Assembly (NCBI GenBank): GCA_013187285.1
Contig: JABMIG010000017.1
Coordinates: forward strand, 195,848 to 259,847
DNA: 64,000 nt
Source of the DNA: Cyclotella cryptica
Lineage: Eukaryota; Bacillariophyta; Thalassiosirophyceae; Thalassiosirales; Thalassiosiraceae
Reading direction: 5' to 3'
A program made the translations under genes and the position numbers. Position 1 is the first letter of the stretch; each line of letters opens with the position of its first letter. Under the pieces are notes generated by a model. That model did not search any database. It saw nothing but the letters and a program-made list of their open reading frames with translations, and was not told the origin of the DNA. This document shows, one piece after another, positions 10,425-21,799 of this stretch.

Positions 10425-12158
10425 TTTGCTTAATTCCCTTCGCTAGCTATTTCCAAGAAATCGAAGAGTAGCCACATTGATTGAGATAATTAAAACTTTC
10501 TTAGACCTTCATTTCTAGTTCTACCTAATAACACGGAGGAGTTCATAGGGTATCTGCACATCTCAAAGAACTGGGCTTCAAGTTCTACGTCTTGCAGGTC
10601 GGCGTTGTGCAATTTCTTTCTCTTTTGTCACGGCGTCGCCTCCTAAGGCATGAGGACAAATCATCGAATCAACACGTAACTTCTTTTTGGATGCTACAGC
10701 ATCTTCTACTATTGGCGACCTATCTATAGCAGCTGATGACTGTAGTATGGATATGCCAGACAGTGGCGCAAACTATCTCTGTCCCTTCTCTGAAGAACTT
10801 GGCGATAATCTTCTTGAAAGACGCTTGAGGTTCAATGACTCATTGGCAAAATGAATGCATATGAATTCGAGTGCTCGTTCCCCTTCAAAGTTATTTCGTT
10901 ACTTACGAACGGCATCCATTAAATTGAGGTTCAGGCACGTAGTAACGTGCAGGATTCCCCTATGGGATTTTTTAATGCACATAACAAGCCAACCTCAATC
11001 GAGCTAAAACTTGTATCAAATCTTGATGGTCAATGTGCTGGGCGTTTTTGTGAAATACTTGGGGTCAAAACAATAATTTATCCTTCGAGCTGTAGCTGAG
11101 GAGAGATACAGCATTTTTGAACTCGACAGAATAGAATGTACTTGTCAAAAGTCTATACGGTGTAAATAATACATCTGTTTCTCATTGCACATTCGATGTC
11201 GTGTAATTTCTCCGTGATATCGGCATGCCTGGCCGATCCATCTCAAATGTGGACGTAATTTAAACTCGTCTTGAATTCTGCCAGTCTACCTGCGTCGTAA
11301 TCTACAGCTGTCGGAGGAATGAGGTAAGTAAACAAACGCTCTTCGATCTGCCTTCCAGCGCCTTGGTGATAATCTTCTTGAAATGCAATTAATGCATTGT
11401 ATGTTGATTCGTTTTTTGTTTTATTGTTATGTTGAGGTTGAATTAATCATTCACAACATTGTTTCGTGTGATTACGAACAGCTCTTTCATGTTCATAAAC
11501 TTTGGAATGCTCTGATAGCATATCTAACAGTATGAAGATCTACAACGTGATGAATCTCATTCCTTTTCACACTACTAATTTTCTTGCCCTTTTCTATTCC
11601 TCCATTCAAGAGGATTCCCATTTTGACGAACTTAGATCTTCAATACAGAACATGTTAGTGTCAATACTTACGATCGAGGATCATGATCACTCCGGGAATC
11701 CATCCAATGTACCATTTTCATTGCGATTGCACCGTATCGATCACCGTTCCTCTCAAAAACGTGTGTATGTCGATCCGTGCCATATAGGGTGTGCTGCCTG
11801 GCAGAGCGGAGCTTCCGAATGGCTCGCCACCTTTGGTAACATTGTAAAACATCTCATCGTGGAACAAATTTGTTCTTGGTGGGACACAGTGAAACAAACA
11901 ATGATGCGCTATGAATATAATTGATCTGGTATCCAAGTCTCGCCTATGATGCTCACACGTAAATACGATAATTTGTGAACATTTTCAAGCATACGAAAAT
12001 GAAAAAGACTTGAGACGAGATACTTTGTCGTTACTGGCAGTAGCTGAAGTTATCGAAGATGTAAGGTAAAGCGTAGCAAAATGTAATTTTTACGACTTGG
12101 ATCACCTCAATTGATTACGAGTGCTGTTACGTTTTGGAGGGAAACAAAAAGCGATCGA
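10425..12158. other. Intergenic between RedCAP and NDK
   Basis: The 3' ends of the two genes converge over this 1.7 kb. A weak local duplication links about 10789-10915 with about 11360-11480; both have CTTGG.GATAATCTTCTTGAAA and later a TTACGAAC block. One plus-strand ORF (11502-11924) is listed separately. No RNA gene was found. Confidence 0.45.
11502..11924 (+). CDS. Doubtful ORF, 140 aa, unknown
   Basis: The frame is open for 140 residues but shows no domain, signal or repeat. Composition is mixed (QKRVYVDPCHIGCAAWQSGASEWL and so on), and a 72-residue frame overlaps on the other strand. It could be an exon of an unrecognised gene or chance. Nothing in the flanks supports a promoter. Confidence 0.2.
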   Translation: MECSDSISNSMKIYNVMNLIPFHTTNFLALFYSSIQEDSHFDELRSSIQNMLVSILTIEDHDHSGNPSNVPFSLRLHRIDHRSSQKRVYVDPCHIGCAAWQSGASEWLATFGNIVKHLIVEQICSWWDTVKQTMMRYEYN

Positions 12159-12930
12159 TTACTCATAAACCCAGGGCTTCTCGCAGCTCTCCCAAGCACA
12201 AACTCCCTCAGGGAACCAATGGGCAATCTCTTTCTCAGCACTCTCAACTGAGTCACTTCCGTGGCAAACGTTTCTTTTCACAACGGAATAGTTAGCAAGT
12301 TAAATTATGCGTAAGAAAAGGAAATTAAATTGAAGGAAAGAAGTGCACAAAAGATATCTTACCTGCCGACTTCGATGCAGAAATCCCCACGAATTGTTCC
12401 ACAGGCGCTCTCGGACGGCATGGTTGCACCCAACATTTTACTATACACGCGCAGAACCCAAGACAAACGTGAAAACATGTTTAGGTCCTTGTTACAGAAA
12501 ATCGAAATCGGAAACCACATCACAATATATCAAAGCTAAAAAACTCACCGCCCCTCCTTCACAACATTCGCACCTTCCCAAACCATGGCACACACAGGTC
12601 CGCTCGTCATGTAGGCAATGAGCCCCGGGAAGAACTTCTTTCCCGCGAGATCCTCATAATGCGTCTCCATATGTGCCTGTCCCGGAGCAGTGAGCTTCAT
12701 GGCGATCAATTTGTACCCCTTTTGTTCGAAACGTTTGATAATTTCTCCGATGAGTCCTCGTTGGACGCCATCGGGTTTGATCATGATGTCTTCGGCGTTC
12801 GCGAGTTTTGCCGTGTGGATAGATGAACGTTAGTGCGAAGTATACGACAGAAGCCAGAGTCGAAAAGAGGCTAGACACAAGGCATCACTAGTGGCTGCCA
12901 GCTCGAAAGGCACTTACATGTGCGCTCCAT
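12159..12930 (-). CDS. ndk: Nucleoside diphosphate kinase
   Basis: Proposed CDS is complement(join(12159..12273,12363..12440,12549..12789,12918..12930)), 148 aa, the usual length. It transfers the gamma phosphate of ATP to other nucleoside diphosphates through a phosphohistidine. The first exon codes only MERT plus one base (13 nt, donor GTAAGT) and joins to give [21 protein letters not shown], the classic N terminus. Exon 2 ends in NVVKEG(R), exon 3 gives [20 protein letters not shown], and exon 4 gives [16 protein letters not shown] with the catalytic His at about residue 115, then the typical WVYE end. All donors are GT and all acceptors AG. No signal peptide is seen, so a cytosolic form is likely. 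ATG at 12782-12784 would give a shorter protein but skips the conserved MERTY start. Confidence 0.96.
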
Positions 12931-13504
12931 GGTTGTAGATGGTTGGGTATCGTATGAACAATTATTGTTTAATGGTGATCTGAAAAATCAAGAACGCGTG
13001 GAGATGCTGTGTATGGTGTGTTTACGGCAAGCTCTTGTTTAAGGCGCAGACCAACCCAATGACAACATCATGAAGACAAAACATGAACCCAAAAAGCGAG
13101 GGCGCGCAGCGTCACACAGATTCCGTCTGTCTGTCAACCACCGCGGAGGCAACAACGAAGATAATTTGGCGATTCAACAAAGTCTCCTCCCTACGAAATA
13201 TATTACGATTATATCTGAATCGGGCGCTACCCTCAGAACTACCACGATTTACCTACTAAGTGTCGAAAACGTCAATTATAAAAACAAACGAACATTATAA
13301 AATTTAAAGGTCTAAGTAAAAATTAAAATGTCTAGAGAGTTGAAAATTTTTCGGCTAAGACATTTTTATCTCTAGATGGCAGCTAGCAACGAATTTAACT
13401 ACTAGAATGCTAGCAACACAATAAACTAAGACTTTTATCTAGAAATGAAGCTAGTAATTAACCCTCCAAGTGACATTTGTTTTAAATGTCAAAATGGTGT
13501 ATAA

Positions 13505-14000
13505 GAAACTGTATAGTACCTCCACACATTTTTATTACTATTACCTATTACTCACATAGATCACATATTCACACATTCATCACTATCAATCATTCATTAC
13601 ATCACTATACATCTATACCCAGGGCCACCCTCATTTATGTGTCTCATCCTTGGAAGACAAATGTACCATCCTTTGAGGTTATGAGTACAAACTGTTTTGC
13701 TCACAATTTAGCTATGCTGCACTTGTGAACCTCAAGACATTTTTATTATTAAGCTTTGTCTTTGTGTACTTAAAGACGTTTGTATTACTAGGATATACTT
13801 GTGTACCTCAAGACATTTTTAATACTACTACTACACATAGGTCACATAATCACACATTCATCACTACCATCTATTCATTTTATCACTCGACCTCTACCCA
13901 GTGCCACCCTCATTTATTTGTCTCATCCTTGGACAACAAATGTACCAATTTTGGGGTTATGAGTGCAAACGGTGTTGCTCACAATTTAGACCTGTTGATG
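13505..14000. repeat. Imperfect tandem duplication inside the right arm
   Basis: The segment from about 13505 to 13712 and the segment from about 13800 to 13992 share the order ATTTTTATTACTA, CACATA.GTCACAT, CACACATTCATCACTA, GCCACCCTCATTTAT, GTCTCATCCTTGGA.ACAA and GGTTATGAGT, and both end in GCTCACAATTTAG. The left arm has only one such segment (about 1640-1800), so the duplication arose in the right arm after the arms separated, or was lost from the left. Confidence 0.75.
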
Positions 14001-14301
14001 TTGCTTGTGAAGGAACATATTTGCTGTTGGGGTATGATACATCAAGCAGAGGTTCACGATCATGCCTTCCCTGAACCATGACCAGAACTTTGTATCTCAC
14101 CAGTGTACCCTCATCTATGAACTAGGTCACATATTTATTTTCCACAAGAATAAATGATACCACAAAGACTCAATTTTGCATCAATCTCAAACAAAACATT
14201 AAAGCATAAAAGAAACAATTTAGCCACAGTCCTCAACGTAGGTCACTCTCCTTCTTAACCCTCACCCGTATCTAGAGCAAAATTCAACCCTAGTTAATTA
14301 A

Positions 14302-14683
14302 CTAGAGCAAAAACCGACCCTAGTGAACAAAATTGCCCAATTTCACCCTTTTGTACTCACTTCTGAGTCAATCTGATTGCACCATTCAATTCCTTGCCTA
14401 AAATTACGTCCTAGTGATACTCACAACATGTTTGTTACAACATATCATGTCATGAAAACAGTGAGGACCATCGCGATGCTTTCATCATACAAATTGAGCA
14501 ATGTCCCTTTTCCGTAGTCTCTATCTTGTACAGCGTAAAATTTGGTTATCTAGAAGTAAATATTATGTAATTTACGTTATCAAGATCAAAAAGGGGCAAA
14601 TATATAGTTATGGTAATTCTTGCATCATTAACAAGATACAGAAAGCTCTTATTATGTTAACTAGGTGCACTTTTTTGCTCTAG
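14302..14683. mobile_element. MITE with TTAA flanks (piggyBac-like), about 382 bp
   Basis: The ends are inverted: CTAGAGCAAAAAC at 14302 and TTTTTTGCTCTAG ending at 14683. Each is next to TTAA (14298-14301 and 14684-14687). TTAA duplication is the mark of piggyBac-type insertion. A second copy of the left end (CTAGAGCAAAATTCAACCC at about 14272) precedes it, so the left border may instead lie there. No ORF belongs to it. The matching place in the left arm of the inverted repeat lacks this sequence. Confidence 0.6.
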
Positions 14684-15603
14684 TTAACGCACTTTGGTCC
14701 AACTTTATGTAAGTGGGTGAATTATTTTCATACCAGATAATTGAGCACCATTGCCCCTATATATCAAATCAATAGCGTCTTGCAATGTGCCCAGCCCAAA
14801 TCATTGCTGAAACTTTAACACAAAAATATTCCTTGCAAGTGTGTTGTCACTATTGCTGTGAATGGGGGAACTTTTTGATGAAAATTGAGCAAAGATGCAA
14901 AAATGGTGAAGAAACTTTATCTCACCTTTCCCTTGCAGACATTGCTTTATATTGCTGTTTATGTGGGGAGGATGTGTCGTCTCAATATTCAGTCTGGGGT
15001 TTGAGATATGAATCTGCCAAGGTTGGTACATAAGAAGTTGATTGGGATATATCAAGTCATAAAATTAAAGTAAAAATGGGAAATATTTTGTTTCAATAGT
15101 AACACACTATTCCTGTTCCTTATTGCTTCTAGCATCAGAGTGACAACCATAGCGTCTTTGTATTCAGTTGTGGAGCTGAGATATGAACCATGGCATGAGC
15201 GCTGTGTAAGTAATGAATTAAAAGATATCATCAAATTTAAACATGAGAAATCCATATGTTCTCAAAGAGCAAGGTGACAACAGTGGCATCTCCTGGTTCA
15301 CTCTGGGGGTAAGAAACCAACCACTTTTAGTCAAAGTAGTAAAAGGGGAAATTCATTTTTTCTCATGTTGTGTCAACTGTCCCTGTTCATGTATGTTGTT
15401 AGCAGCAGGCCAGTGTCAGCAATGTAGCTAGATTCAGCATGGGTGCCATGATTGAAAAGGTTTCCAGCAATGGGGCAAACATGTCATGATGGTGATGCAT
15501 GGACATACAAGATATCAAGTCAGTGTAGAAGTATGGTGCAAAGAGACCTGCAGTAGGTACAAGGTACAATATTATAATACTGTACCAAACATCCATCACG
15601 ATC

Positions 15604-17185
15604 TTGTGTGATTCACTTTTTACGGGACAAGGTAGATTTTACGGTGTGGCAGACAGACGCGTCTTCTTATTTTGTTAGTCAAATTTTGGTAGAAAATATT
15701 ACCCTCAGCGCTACTTGAGTAGCAGCACGCTTACATATTTACGATCAAAAACACATGACGTATTGAAAAATCGACGTAGCGCTACATCACGAACTAGTAC
15801 TCAGAAATAAAAATATTACCTTGGTAGCATTTTGAAATTAATACGCCCATATCAGCAGAGCGCAACAGTGTGCAACCGGGTGTCATCCATGTGTGCGAGC
15901 TCTCATTTTTTCTGTAAGACATAGAAGTCTCTAAATAATAGAGATGGTTCTCGGTCGAGAATTCGAGATCGAGACACGAGAATTTCTCGTTCGAGATGAT
16001 GTCTCATCTCGAAACACCCGATCCGAGATCCGAGATGAGATTTTTAACGTACACGTACAAAGCACGTACGTATATAAACACGTATCTATCAAGGTACATA
16101 CGTGATGTGCGTCAGAAGTGCGTGCACGCTCATTGGGGTTCAGGGAATACCAAGAAAATAAATTATTCGCTAAAAGATTACAAGCAGCCGCTGCAAGATT
16201 TTTTAGCAGCAGCAAGAGCGCGCAAAAAGGAATTCGCCTTGTTTCGTTAAAAAGAAGATATGACAGTGGTCGCTAGTTACGCGTGGCGCCGCTGCGCCGC
16301 TTCACTTCACGGCACGCGCCGGGCACGACGACTTTTAGTGTTAGAGCGAAGCCGCTCAGAGAATCGTGATTTTGGTTCTAGATGTAAGTTAAGGCACTTC
16401 CGTTAACATAATTTTTGGTGATGCGTTTAGCGTACTAACGTAAGATAGAAAAACTTTTTGGTGATGCGTGTCATGTGAATTATGCCTTATTTGTGTTGTT
16501 ATCCGCTCACGTTGAAAATATATTCGTGATGTGTCTAACGCACTACCCTAACATGAATTTTTTTGGTGATCCCTGTCATGTGAATTATGCCGTTTCCCTT
16601 TACAGCTGTTCAATAGCACAACTTTTGGCCATGCTACAAATTGCTTTTAGATATAATTTTAGAGGTAATCACATATCAACAGTTAAAGAATACCCATGCG
16701 TATAAACCTAAAAACTTAAGGCTTTTACGGGTATCTCCAGCAGTGTATATATGCATTCACTTATAAAATCCAATAGTGAAAAATGGTCTTCTGAAGAAGG
16801 AGAAGAAGACGAAACCTGCTCAGTGATAAACTAAGATTTTTAAAAATCTTGAATCTTGATAAACTAAGATTTTAAAAAAAAATCTTGATACAATACTTCT
16901 TTCATTTTACTGTTGACTATTACGTTTCGGTTATTAAGTTTTTGTGTACGCACACGATGGTACAATACTATTGTGTATTGTGAGGAAGAGTTAGCTATTG
17001 TATTGTACAACAAGGCTTCTGAATCGGTGACATTTTTTACAACTTCTTGTAGCATAGCAGTTTCAAACCACGATACGACTGACAATACCAGGACAATACC
17101 CTGACAATACCGTAGAACATTCCCTGGTCCTATCTCCATCGAGAGATCGTGCACACATTCAAGTGGTTATAGGAATGGTTCTGAG
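15604..17185. other. Intergenic repeat-rich DNA upstream of the oxygenase gene
   Basis: About 15838-15925 matches 23992-24075 (shared core CGCCCATATCAGCAGAGCG). About 15945-16045 is a cluster of CGAGAT/ATCTCG words that could fold on itself. At 16136 begins GGGGTTCAGGGAATACC, almost the same as the ends of the arms at 35.2 and 37.6 kb. At 16178-16260 lies the repeat shared with 4010-4095. The sequence 16800-17185 holds duplicated TAAACTAAGATTTT words. No gene is supported. Confidence 0.5.
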
Positions 17186-18343
17186 ATGATCAAGAATTCT
17201 TTCACTTCATTTGTGGTATTGGGCGGTGCGATGGCGATCGAAACCATCGTCGAGGCCGATGCCTTAGAAAAACTGGTAGGACCATTGGTATGTGCCCGTA
17301 TGCTTGCGGTACCCCCTGCTGTGGACGTGAAACATGCTGAGTATGAACACGCTTCTTTCTGGGATAATAATGGATTGTTGCTACGTTATGCATGGGAAGA
17401 GTGGGAGACTTCAACGTTCTATGCAGACGACGCGTTGTCGCAATCATTACGACCCGAAACTTGGATAAATTCTTCATTATCAGAAGCAATAGACAAAGCC
17501 TTCTCAGACCCTTCCGTTGAGACTGAGGCTGCTGTGCGATCACAATGGAGCAATTCGTATCAAGATCCAGACGGTGACATTCGATATCTACCCTTTGGAG
17601 TATATGCTACCCAGTTGCTTAATCCATCTGGGGTGTCCCTCATTCGAAAATTGCTTGATGACGCAGTAGAATCAGGCATTCCGATGCGAAGACCGAATGG
17701 AATGAACAGAAATGGTTTTATATTGGATCGCCAAGTTAATGGTGCTATTCCTATTAAATTCTTCATGGATTTTCTAGAAGACGAAATCATCAACCGTGTA
17801 GTTCGCCCAGTCGGTAGAATGCTTTTTAAGGAATTTGTTGGATGTAACGACGACATTGAGTATTTTGCATTCACGATCATATACGATGGCAGTGAAATCA
17901 ATGAGAAGGAACAATTGCAGATGCGTGATGCCCAATTAAACGAACATCGCGATGCATCCGTTATTACGATGAATATCAATTTAAATCTCCCACACGAACA
18001 TTACGAGGGGTCCGATGTTTTCTTTCGTGACTTTCCTGAATCTGCCGTGGATAACGAGTTTTTAGTAAATTTTGGGATCGAGTCACCTGGCGAAAAGGTG
18101 TCACATGTAAAATTTTCTCCAGGAATGGCAATCGTTCATCTAGGAGCACACAGACATGGCTCAAGCCGCATTTTGCCTCATACAGAGCCCAAAAAATCAA
18201 GTGTGGACACTGCTGAAAGGTCTGGGATAAGGTACAACCTAGTGATTTGGTTGTTCGGTAAAGATGGTGAGGTTCGAGTAGCACCGTATTCGAAACACCA
18301 GCAAATGGATGTGGTTGACAGATGGCGTGGATGTAATCACTAG
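17186..18343 (+). CDS. 2-oxoglutarate/Fe(II)-dependent oxygenase, single exon, 385 aa
   Basis: The C-terminal half has the double-stranded beta-helix signature. The HxD iron ligands are at H254-R-D256 (LNEHRDASVITMNINLN). A glycine-rich turn with a GSDVFF strand follows, then SPGMAIVHLGAHRHGSSR, which supplies the distal His (H324 is the best fit, with H318 and H322 as alternatives). Last comes R349-Y in GIRYNLVIWLFG, the expected 2-oxoglutarate carboxylate anchor. The N-terminal 200 residues are not assigned. The layout resembles prolyl-4-hydroxylase-like proteins, but the substrate cannot be told. There is no clear signal peptide. The start at 17186 is the first Met of the frame; a Met at residue 16 is an alternative. 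The stop lies 112 bp from the stop of the SAICAR synthetase gene, tail to tail. Confidence 0.88.
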   Translation: MIKNSFTSFVVLGGAMAIETIVEADALEKLVGPLVCARMLAVPPAVDVKHAEYEHASFWDNNGLLLRYAWEEWETSTFYADDALSQSLRPETWINSSLSEAIDKAFSDPSVETEAAVRSQWSNSYQDPDGDIRYLPFGVYATQLLNPSGVSLIRKLLDDAVESGIPMRRPNGMNRNGFILDRQVNGAIPIKFFMDFLEDEIINRVVRPVGRMLFKEFVGCNDDIEYFAFTIIYDGSEINEKEQLQMRDAQLNEHRDASVITMNINLNLPHEHYEGSDVFFRDFPESAVDNEFLVNFGIESPGEKVSHVKFSPGMAIVHLGAHRHGSSRILPHTEPKKSSVDTAERSGIRYNLVIWLFGKDGEVRVAPYSKHQQMDVVDRWRGCNH

Positions 18344-18455
18344 TTTAAATCGAGTTTCTCAAAAAAGTTCGCTACGAGTTGCCTATTTAACAGAGATGGT
18401 ATGCTCCTAAGTGCGGTAACCATGTATTTATTGCCTTTGGCCGCTGCCTCTATCA

Positions 18456-19650
18456 CTAACTTTTCTGAATGGCCTCAGCAATGGCACTCTCAGCCCCATC
18501 CTGAAATTCAAAATCTTTGCCAGTTATAGTTTCGTACAACTTGATATACCTACGAGACAGTTCCACAACTAAATCTTTTGGTGCATCAGGAAGAACTTCA
18601 TCCTTGTATGGATCACAATTATCACGGAACCACAATCGCAGAAACTCCTTGTCGATGTTGTCTGGTTCCTTCCCAGCAGCGATTCTTTGCTCATACGAGT
18701 CCGCAAGCCAGTAACGAGAAGAATCAGGTGTATTTACTTCGTCAATCAAGTTAATGACGCCATCCGCGTCTTTTCCAAATTCATATTTTGTATCCACAAG
18801 AATAAGGCCACGCTCCGCAGCAATCTCCTGTCCCTTTGCAAACACTGCAAGTGCTGCTTTTGCGCAAACATCAAAATCTTCTTGGTTCATCCATCCCTCG
18901 GCTATAATTTCAGACTCAGAAATGGGACGATCGTGTTCCTCTTCTTTTGTTGTGGGGGTGAGAATTGTTTTGGATAACTTTTCATTTTTCTTCATGCCCT
19001 GTGTGCCAGTGATCGTAAAGTCAAGTAAACATAGAATTCTAGAGTCAGCAAGACGAGAGTTCGAGAACTGTTCGACGCAGTAGAAGACTTCGACAATCGA
19101 AAACTTACATCCGGGAGATCATGCCCACAGTATGTTCGAACCCCGTCCTGATAGTTTTTCCAAATCGAAGTCGACGTCGATCCAGTCATGTAAGAGCTAC
19201 AGCGACAAAATTTATATTAGATTCGTCATACCACTAAAAGATATTGAGTATAGCGTGGTATTGCACTCACCGAACGACAAATTCGATTGGAAACGGCGTG
19301 CACTTCTTTACGATGCTGACGTTCGGATGGGGCACGGCCAACAAATGGTTCGGCACGATAACTTTTGTGACCTCAAACCAATAGGCGCTGACTAGATTCA
19401 AAACCTGCCCTTTGTAGGGTACTAGTGCAAGCATACGATCAAACCCCGACTGTCTGTCGGTTGTCACTAAGGCTAGCTTGGATTCGAGATCATAACGATC
19501 ACGAACTTTGCCCATAAGACGTGTCGGTGCGATGCCTTTGGCGGTGTCAAAGGCGACGTTTGCGCCTGTTATTTGGAGGGATGCATCGTAGGCGGCTGCA
19601 ATTTTCTGAGTGTAATCGTGGTCCTTGGCTGTTTGGGAGCTCATTGTCAT
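18456..19650 (-). CDS. purC: SAICAR synthetase (phosphoribosylaminoimidazole-succinocarboxamide synthase)
   Basis: Proposed CDS is complement(join(18456..18998,19109..19196,19271..19650)), 336 aa, close to the fungal single-domain enzyme. It joins aspartate to CAIR using ATP, a late step of purine synthesis. Exon 1 holds [26 protein letters not shown], the ATP-binding N-terminal motif, and ends EFVVR. Exon 2 gives [18 protein letters not shown] and CGHDLPD. Exon 3 begins [18 protein letters not shown] and carries LVDTKYEFG and [12 protein letters not shown], both family signatures. Introns are 74 and 110 nt with GTGAGT and GTAAGT donors; phases fit. The start could be Met at 19650 or at 19644. 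No targeting peptide is evident. The gene is transcribed away from the TLDc gene. Confidence 0.96.
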
Positions 19651-20102
19651 GATGTTTTGGTGGACTGGGTTTGTGATGTATTACATCGATTTACTGTGTT
19701 GTTGTTTGGGACCATAGTGTACAATAGAATACGTATTGTACTCTATTGTACTCCATGCATCCTCACGCATATTATATGGACGGGCTGAGGACTAGAGTTG
19801 TTATTCGGGTTTTCATTCCCACGGTTGGAGCACAGACTTTATGTCTGAAAGAATTTGAAAGATACATTGTGTTCGCTTCTCATCGCCCGACTCCTTTAGG
19901 TGTCAAGGTTTGTCAACGACTGCAATCCTCGAATCATGGCGACAACCAACCTTCCTCGATTCACCATACAACTGCTCTGCCCCTGCGATACATCTTTCAC
20001 ACAAAACTTTTAACAAGAAATCAAAGAATATCCTACCTCGCCATTAGAAACTAACAAGTTTATCACAACTGAAATTCTGGCATCAACATTATTTTTATCA
20101 TA
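19651..20102. promoter_or_regulatory. Shared divergent promoter region, 452 bp
   Basis: The start codons of the SAICAR synthetase gene (-) and the TLDc gene (+) face away from each other across this stretch, so both promoters must lie here. It holds a short near-palindrome (ACAATAGAATACGTATTGTA) at about 19721-19741. No TATA box or known diatom element can be called with confidence. Confidence 0.5.
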
Positions 20103-21725
20103 ATGTCTTCTCAAGCAGAAATCAACAAACTCGCTGAACGATACCCTTTCAATGATGAAGAACTTGAGCAATTGATTCGATGCCACTCTGCACTCTGTGA
20201 CATCAAGAACACGGACACCTTTCTCACCAAAATCGCTCTCTCCTCTCCGTACTCATACTTCTTCCTTCCTGGAAATGAAATGAGACGAAGGGTTGAAATC
20301 GTGGAGGGTCGGATCTTACCAGAAGGGTTTGGCAGCTGTCTCCGAGCAGCTATGTCAGTCGATCTATTTGTGGACTGTGCTAATGAAGGTCAAGATTTAT
20401 CACTGGAAAGGTTCCTTGAAGGTGTAGCCGATTGCGGACAACGTGGTCATAAGGAAGCATTGCGTGTGATCTGGGACTGCTGCAGCTATCTTGCTGGTTT
20501 TGAGGATGCTCTAAAGCCGTCTCTGGTTGTTGATTTGTGCTATCGGCTTGCCTTTGCTGCAGGTGAGCTAGTTTTTTGTCACATATATCGTCTCAACTCC
20601 TTCTAATTCGACGTGTTACGGTTCAAGATGTCACTGTTTCTCCAGAAGCGGATGCAAAAGCAATCATTGCGAAGCTCGAATCCGAACGTGATGGTGCATG
20701 TCTCTCTCTCGTCAAATCCCTGGCTCAGTTCGGAAAGAATGGCCTCGTCGACAAGCAAACTTTTATGAATTGGGCTGAACTAACGGTTCCTCAACTTTCA
20801 TCAACGCTGTCGACGTTCGTACACAATCTTCTCTTTCATACTAAGTGGACGCACCACCATTTGAACTTTGTTCCTTTCGAATATCCTAAGCTCGATCATG
20901 TGAGCAGCATCTTTCAAGGATCCCATTGCTCGAACCTATTTGCTCTTGCATTAACCTCGCCTTTTATGGGAGGAAACTGGCAAAACCTATACTCTTTTGA
21001 GTATCATGGCAACTCGATGAATCGTCTCCAGGTCAGTCTGATGTCCATGCAAAGAACAGCAATCGTTGTGATAACTCTCGAGTTATCTGATATCTTACAT
21101 TTCCTCTGTTTATTCAATTTTGCACCAGTATTCCATTCTTGGATTCAGCGGCCCCTCCGTCGTAGTAATTGAAACTGAGCAAGGGCATATTCTCGGAGCT
21201 TTTTTGAAGACAACTTGGAAGAAATCGAAAGAGTTTTACGGTGACTCTAATGCCTTCATCTTCCAACTCCATCCTACGCTTGCTGTCTTTAGTCCGACAG
21301 GTAGTGAAACGAATTTCATCCATCTTTTAGATGGTCTAGGATTTGGTGGCACCAAAGACATGCCGCGTTTGTATATTCCAGCAAGCATGGAGGCATGTAA
21401 CGCTGGAGTGATGGACAAGACCTTCAGGGAAGGCGATTTGCTACCTGGAGATGCATTAGAAAAGTTTAACATCAAGAGTCTAGAAGTGTGGGCTGTGGGT
21501 GGAGAAGAGGTAATCAGAAAGGGCCTCAAGGCAAGGGAAGACTGGCGTGCGCTCACGGATAGTACCATATACCAGGCAAGGGTTATCAAAGACAAGAGCC
21601 CACTCGTCAAGGATATCAATTTGCTGGACACGAATCTCTACAAGCATTTGGGTGAAGCTAGGGGGAGGGCCGAGTTTAGGGTGGATGAAAAGCATGGCGG
21701 ATACGTACTTGATAGGTCGCAGTGA
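20103..21725 (+). CDS. TLDc-domain protein, about 480 aa
   Basis: Proposed CDS is join(20103..20562,20646..21031,21129..21725). Donor 1 is CAG|GTGAGC. Acceptor 1 is TTTCTCCAG, but CAAG|AT at 20628 is in the same phase and would add six residues. Donor 2 CAG|GTCAGT joins acceptor CACCAG to give NRLQ-YSILGFSG. The last 230 residues form a TLDc domain: SNLFALALTSPF, LYSFEYHGNSMNRLQ, YSILGFSGPSVVVIET, GHILGAFLKTTWKKSKEFYG, AFIFQLHPTLAVF, and near the end FREGDLLP and IKSLEVWAVGG. TLDc proteins are linked to protection from oxidative stress, V-ATPase regulation and, in MEAK7, mTOR signalling. The helical N-terminal half and C-terminal TLDc recall MEAK7, but that is an inference. The stop is 74 bp from the next gene's stop. 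Confidence 0.9.
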
Positions 21726-21799
21726 ATGTCTGATCCTTGTTCTAGTGCAGACGTTGCGTTTGATAGACGAAACATATATTGTGATGAATTTATTTGAAG

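Larger units (their letters stand above)
13197..15603 (-). repeat. Right arm of the long inverted repeat (about 2.4 kb)
   Basis: This is the inverted partner of 430-3035. Its inner end (about 13200-13240) keeps an empty site for the hAT MITE found in the left arm. It has its own changes: an internal duplication (13505-14000) and a nested MITE with TTAA ends (14302-14683). The outer match fades near 15603. The short ORFs inside it (for example 13486-13728 and 13725-14081) follow the duplicated DNA and are not genes. Confidence 0.75.

Noticed and set aside
12545-12784. NDK starting at the internal Met (MIKPDGVQ)
   Set aside because: The upstream 13-nt exon with a canonical donor gives the conserved MERTY start.
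430-15603. The inverted repeat pair as an assembly artefact (palindromic misassembly)
   Set aside because: The arms differ by many substitutions and by separate insertions with their own target duplications, so they are real diverged copies.
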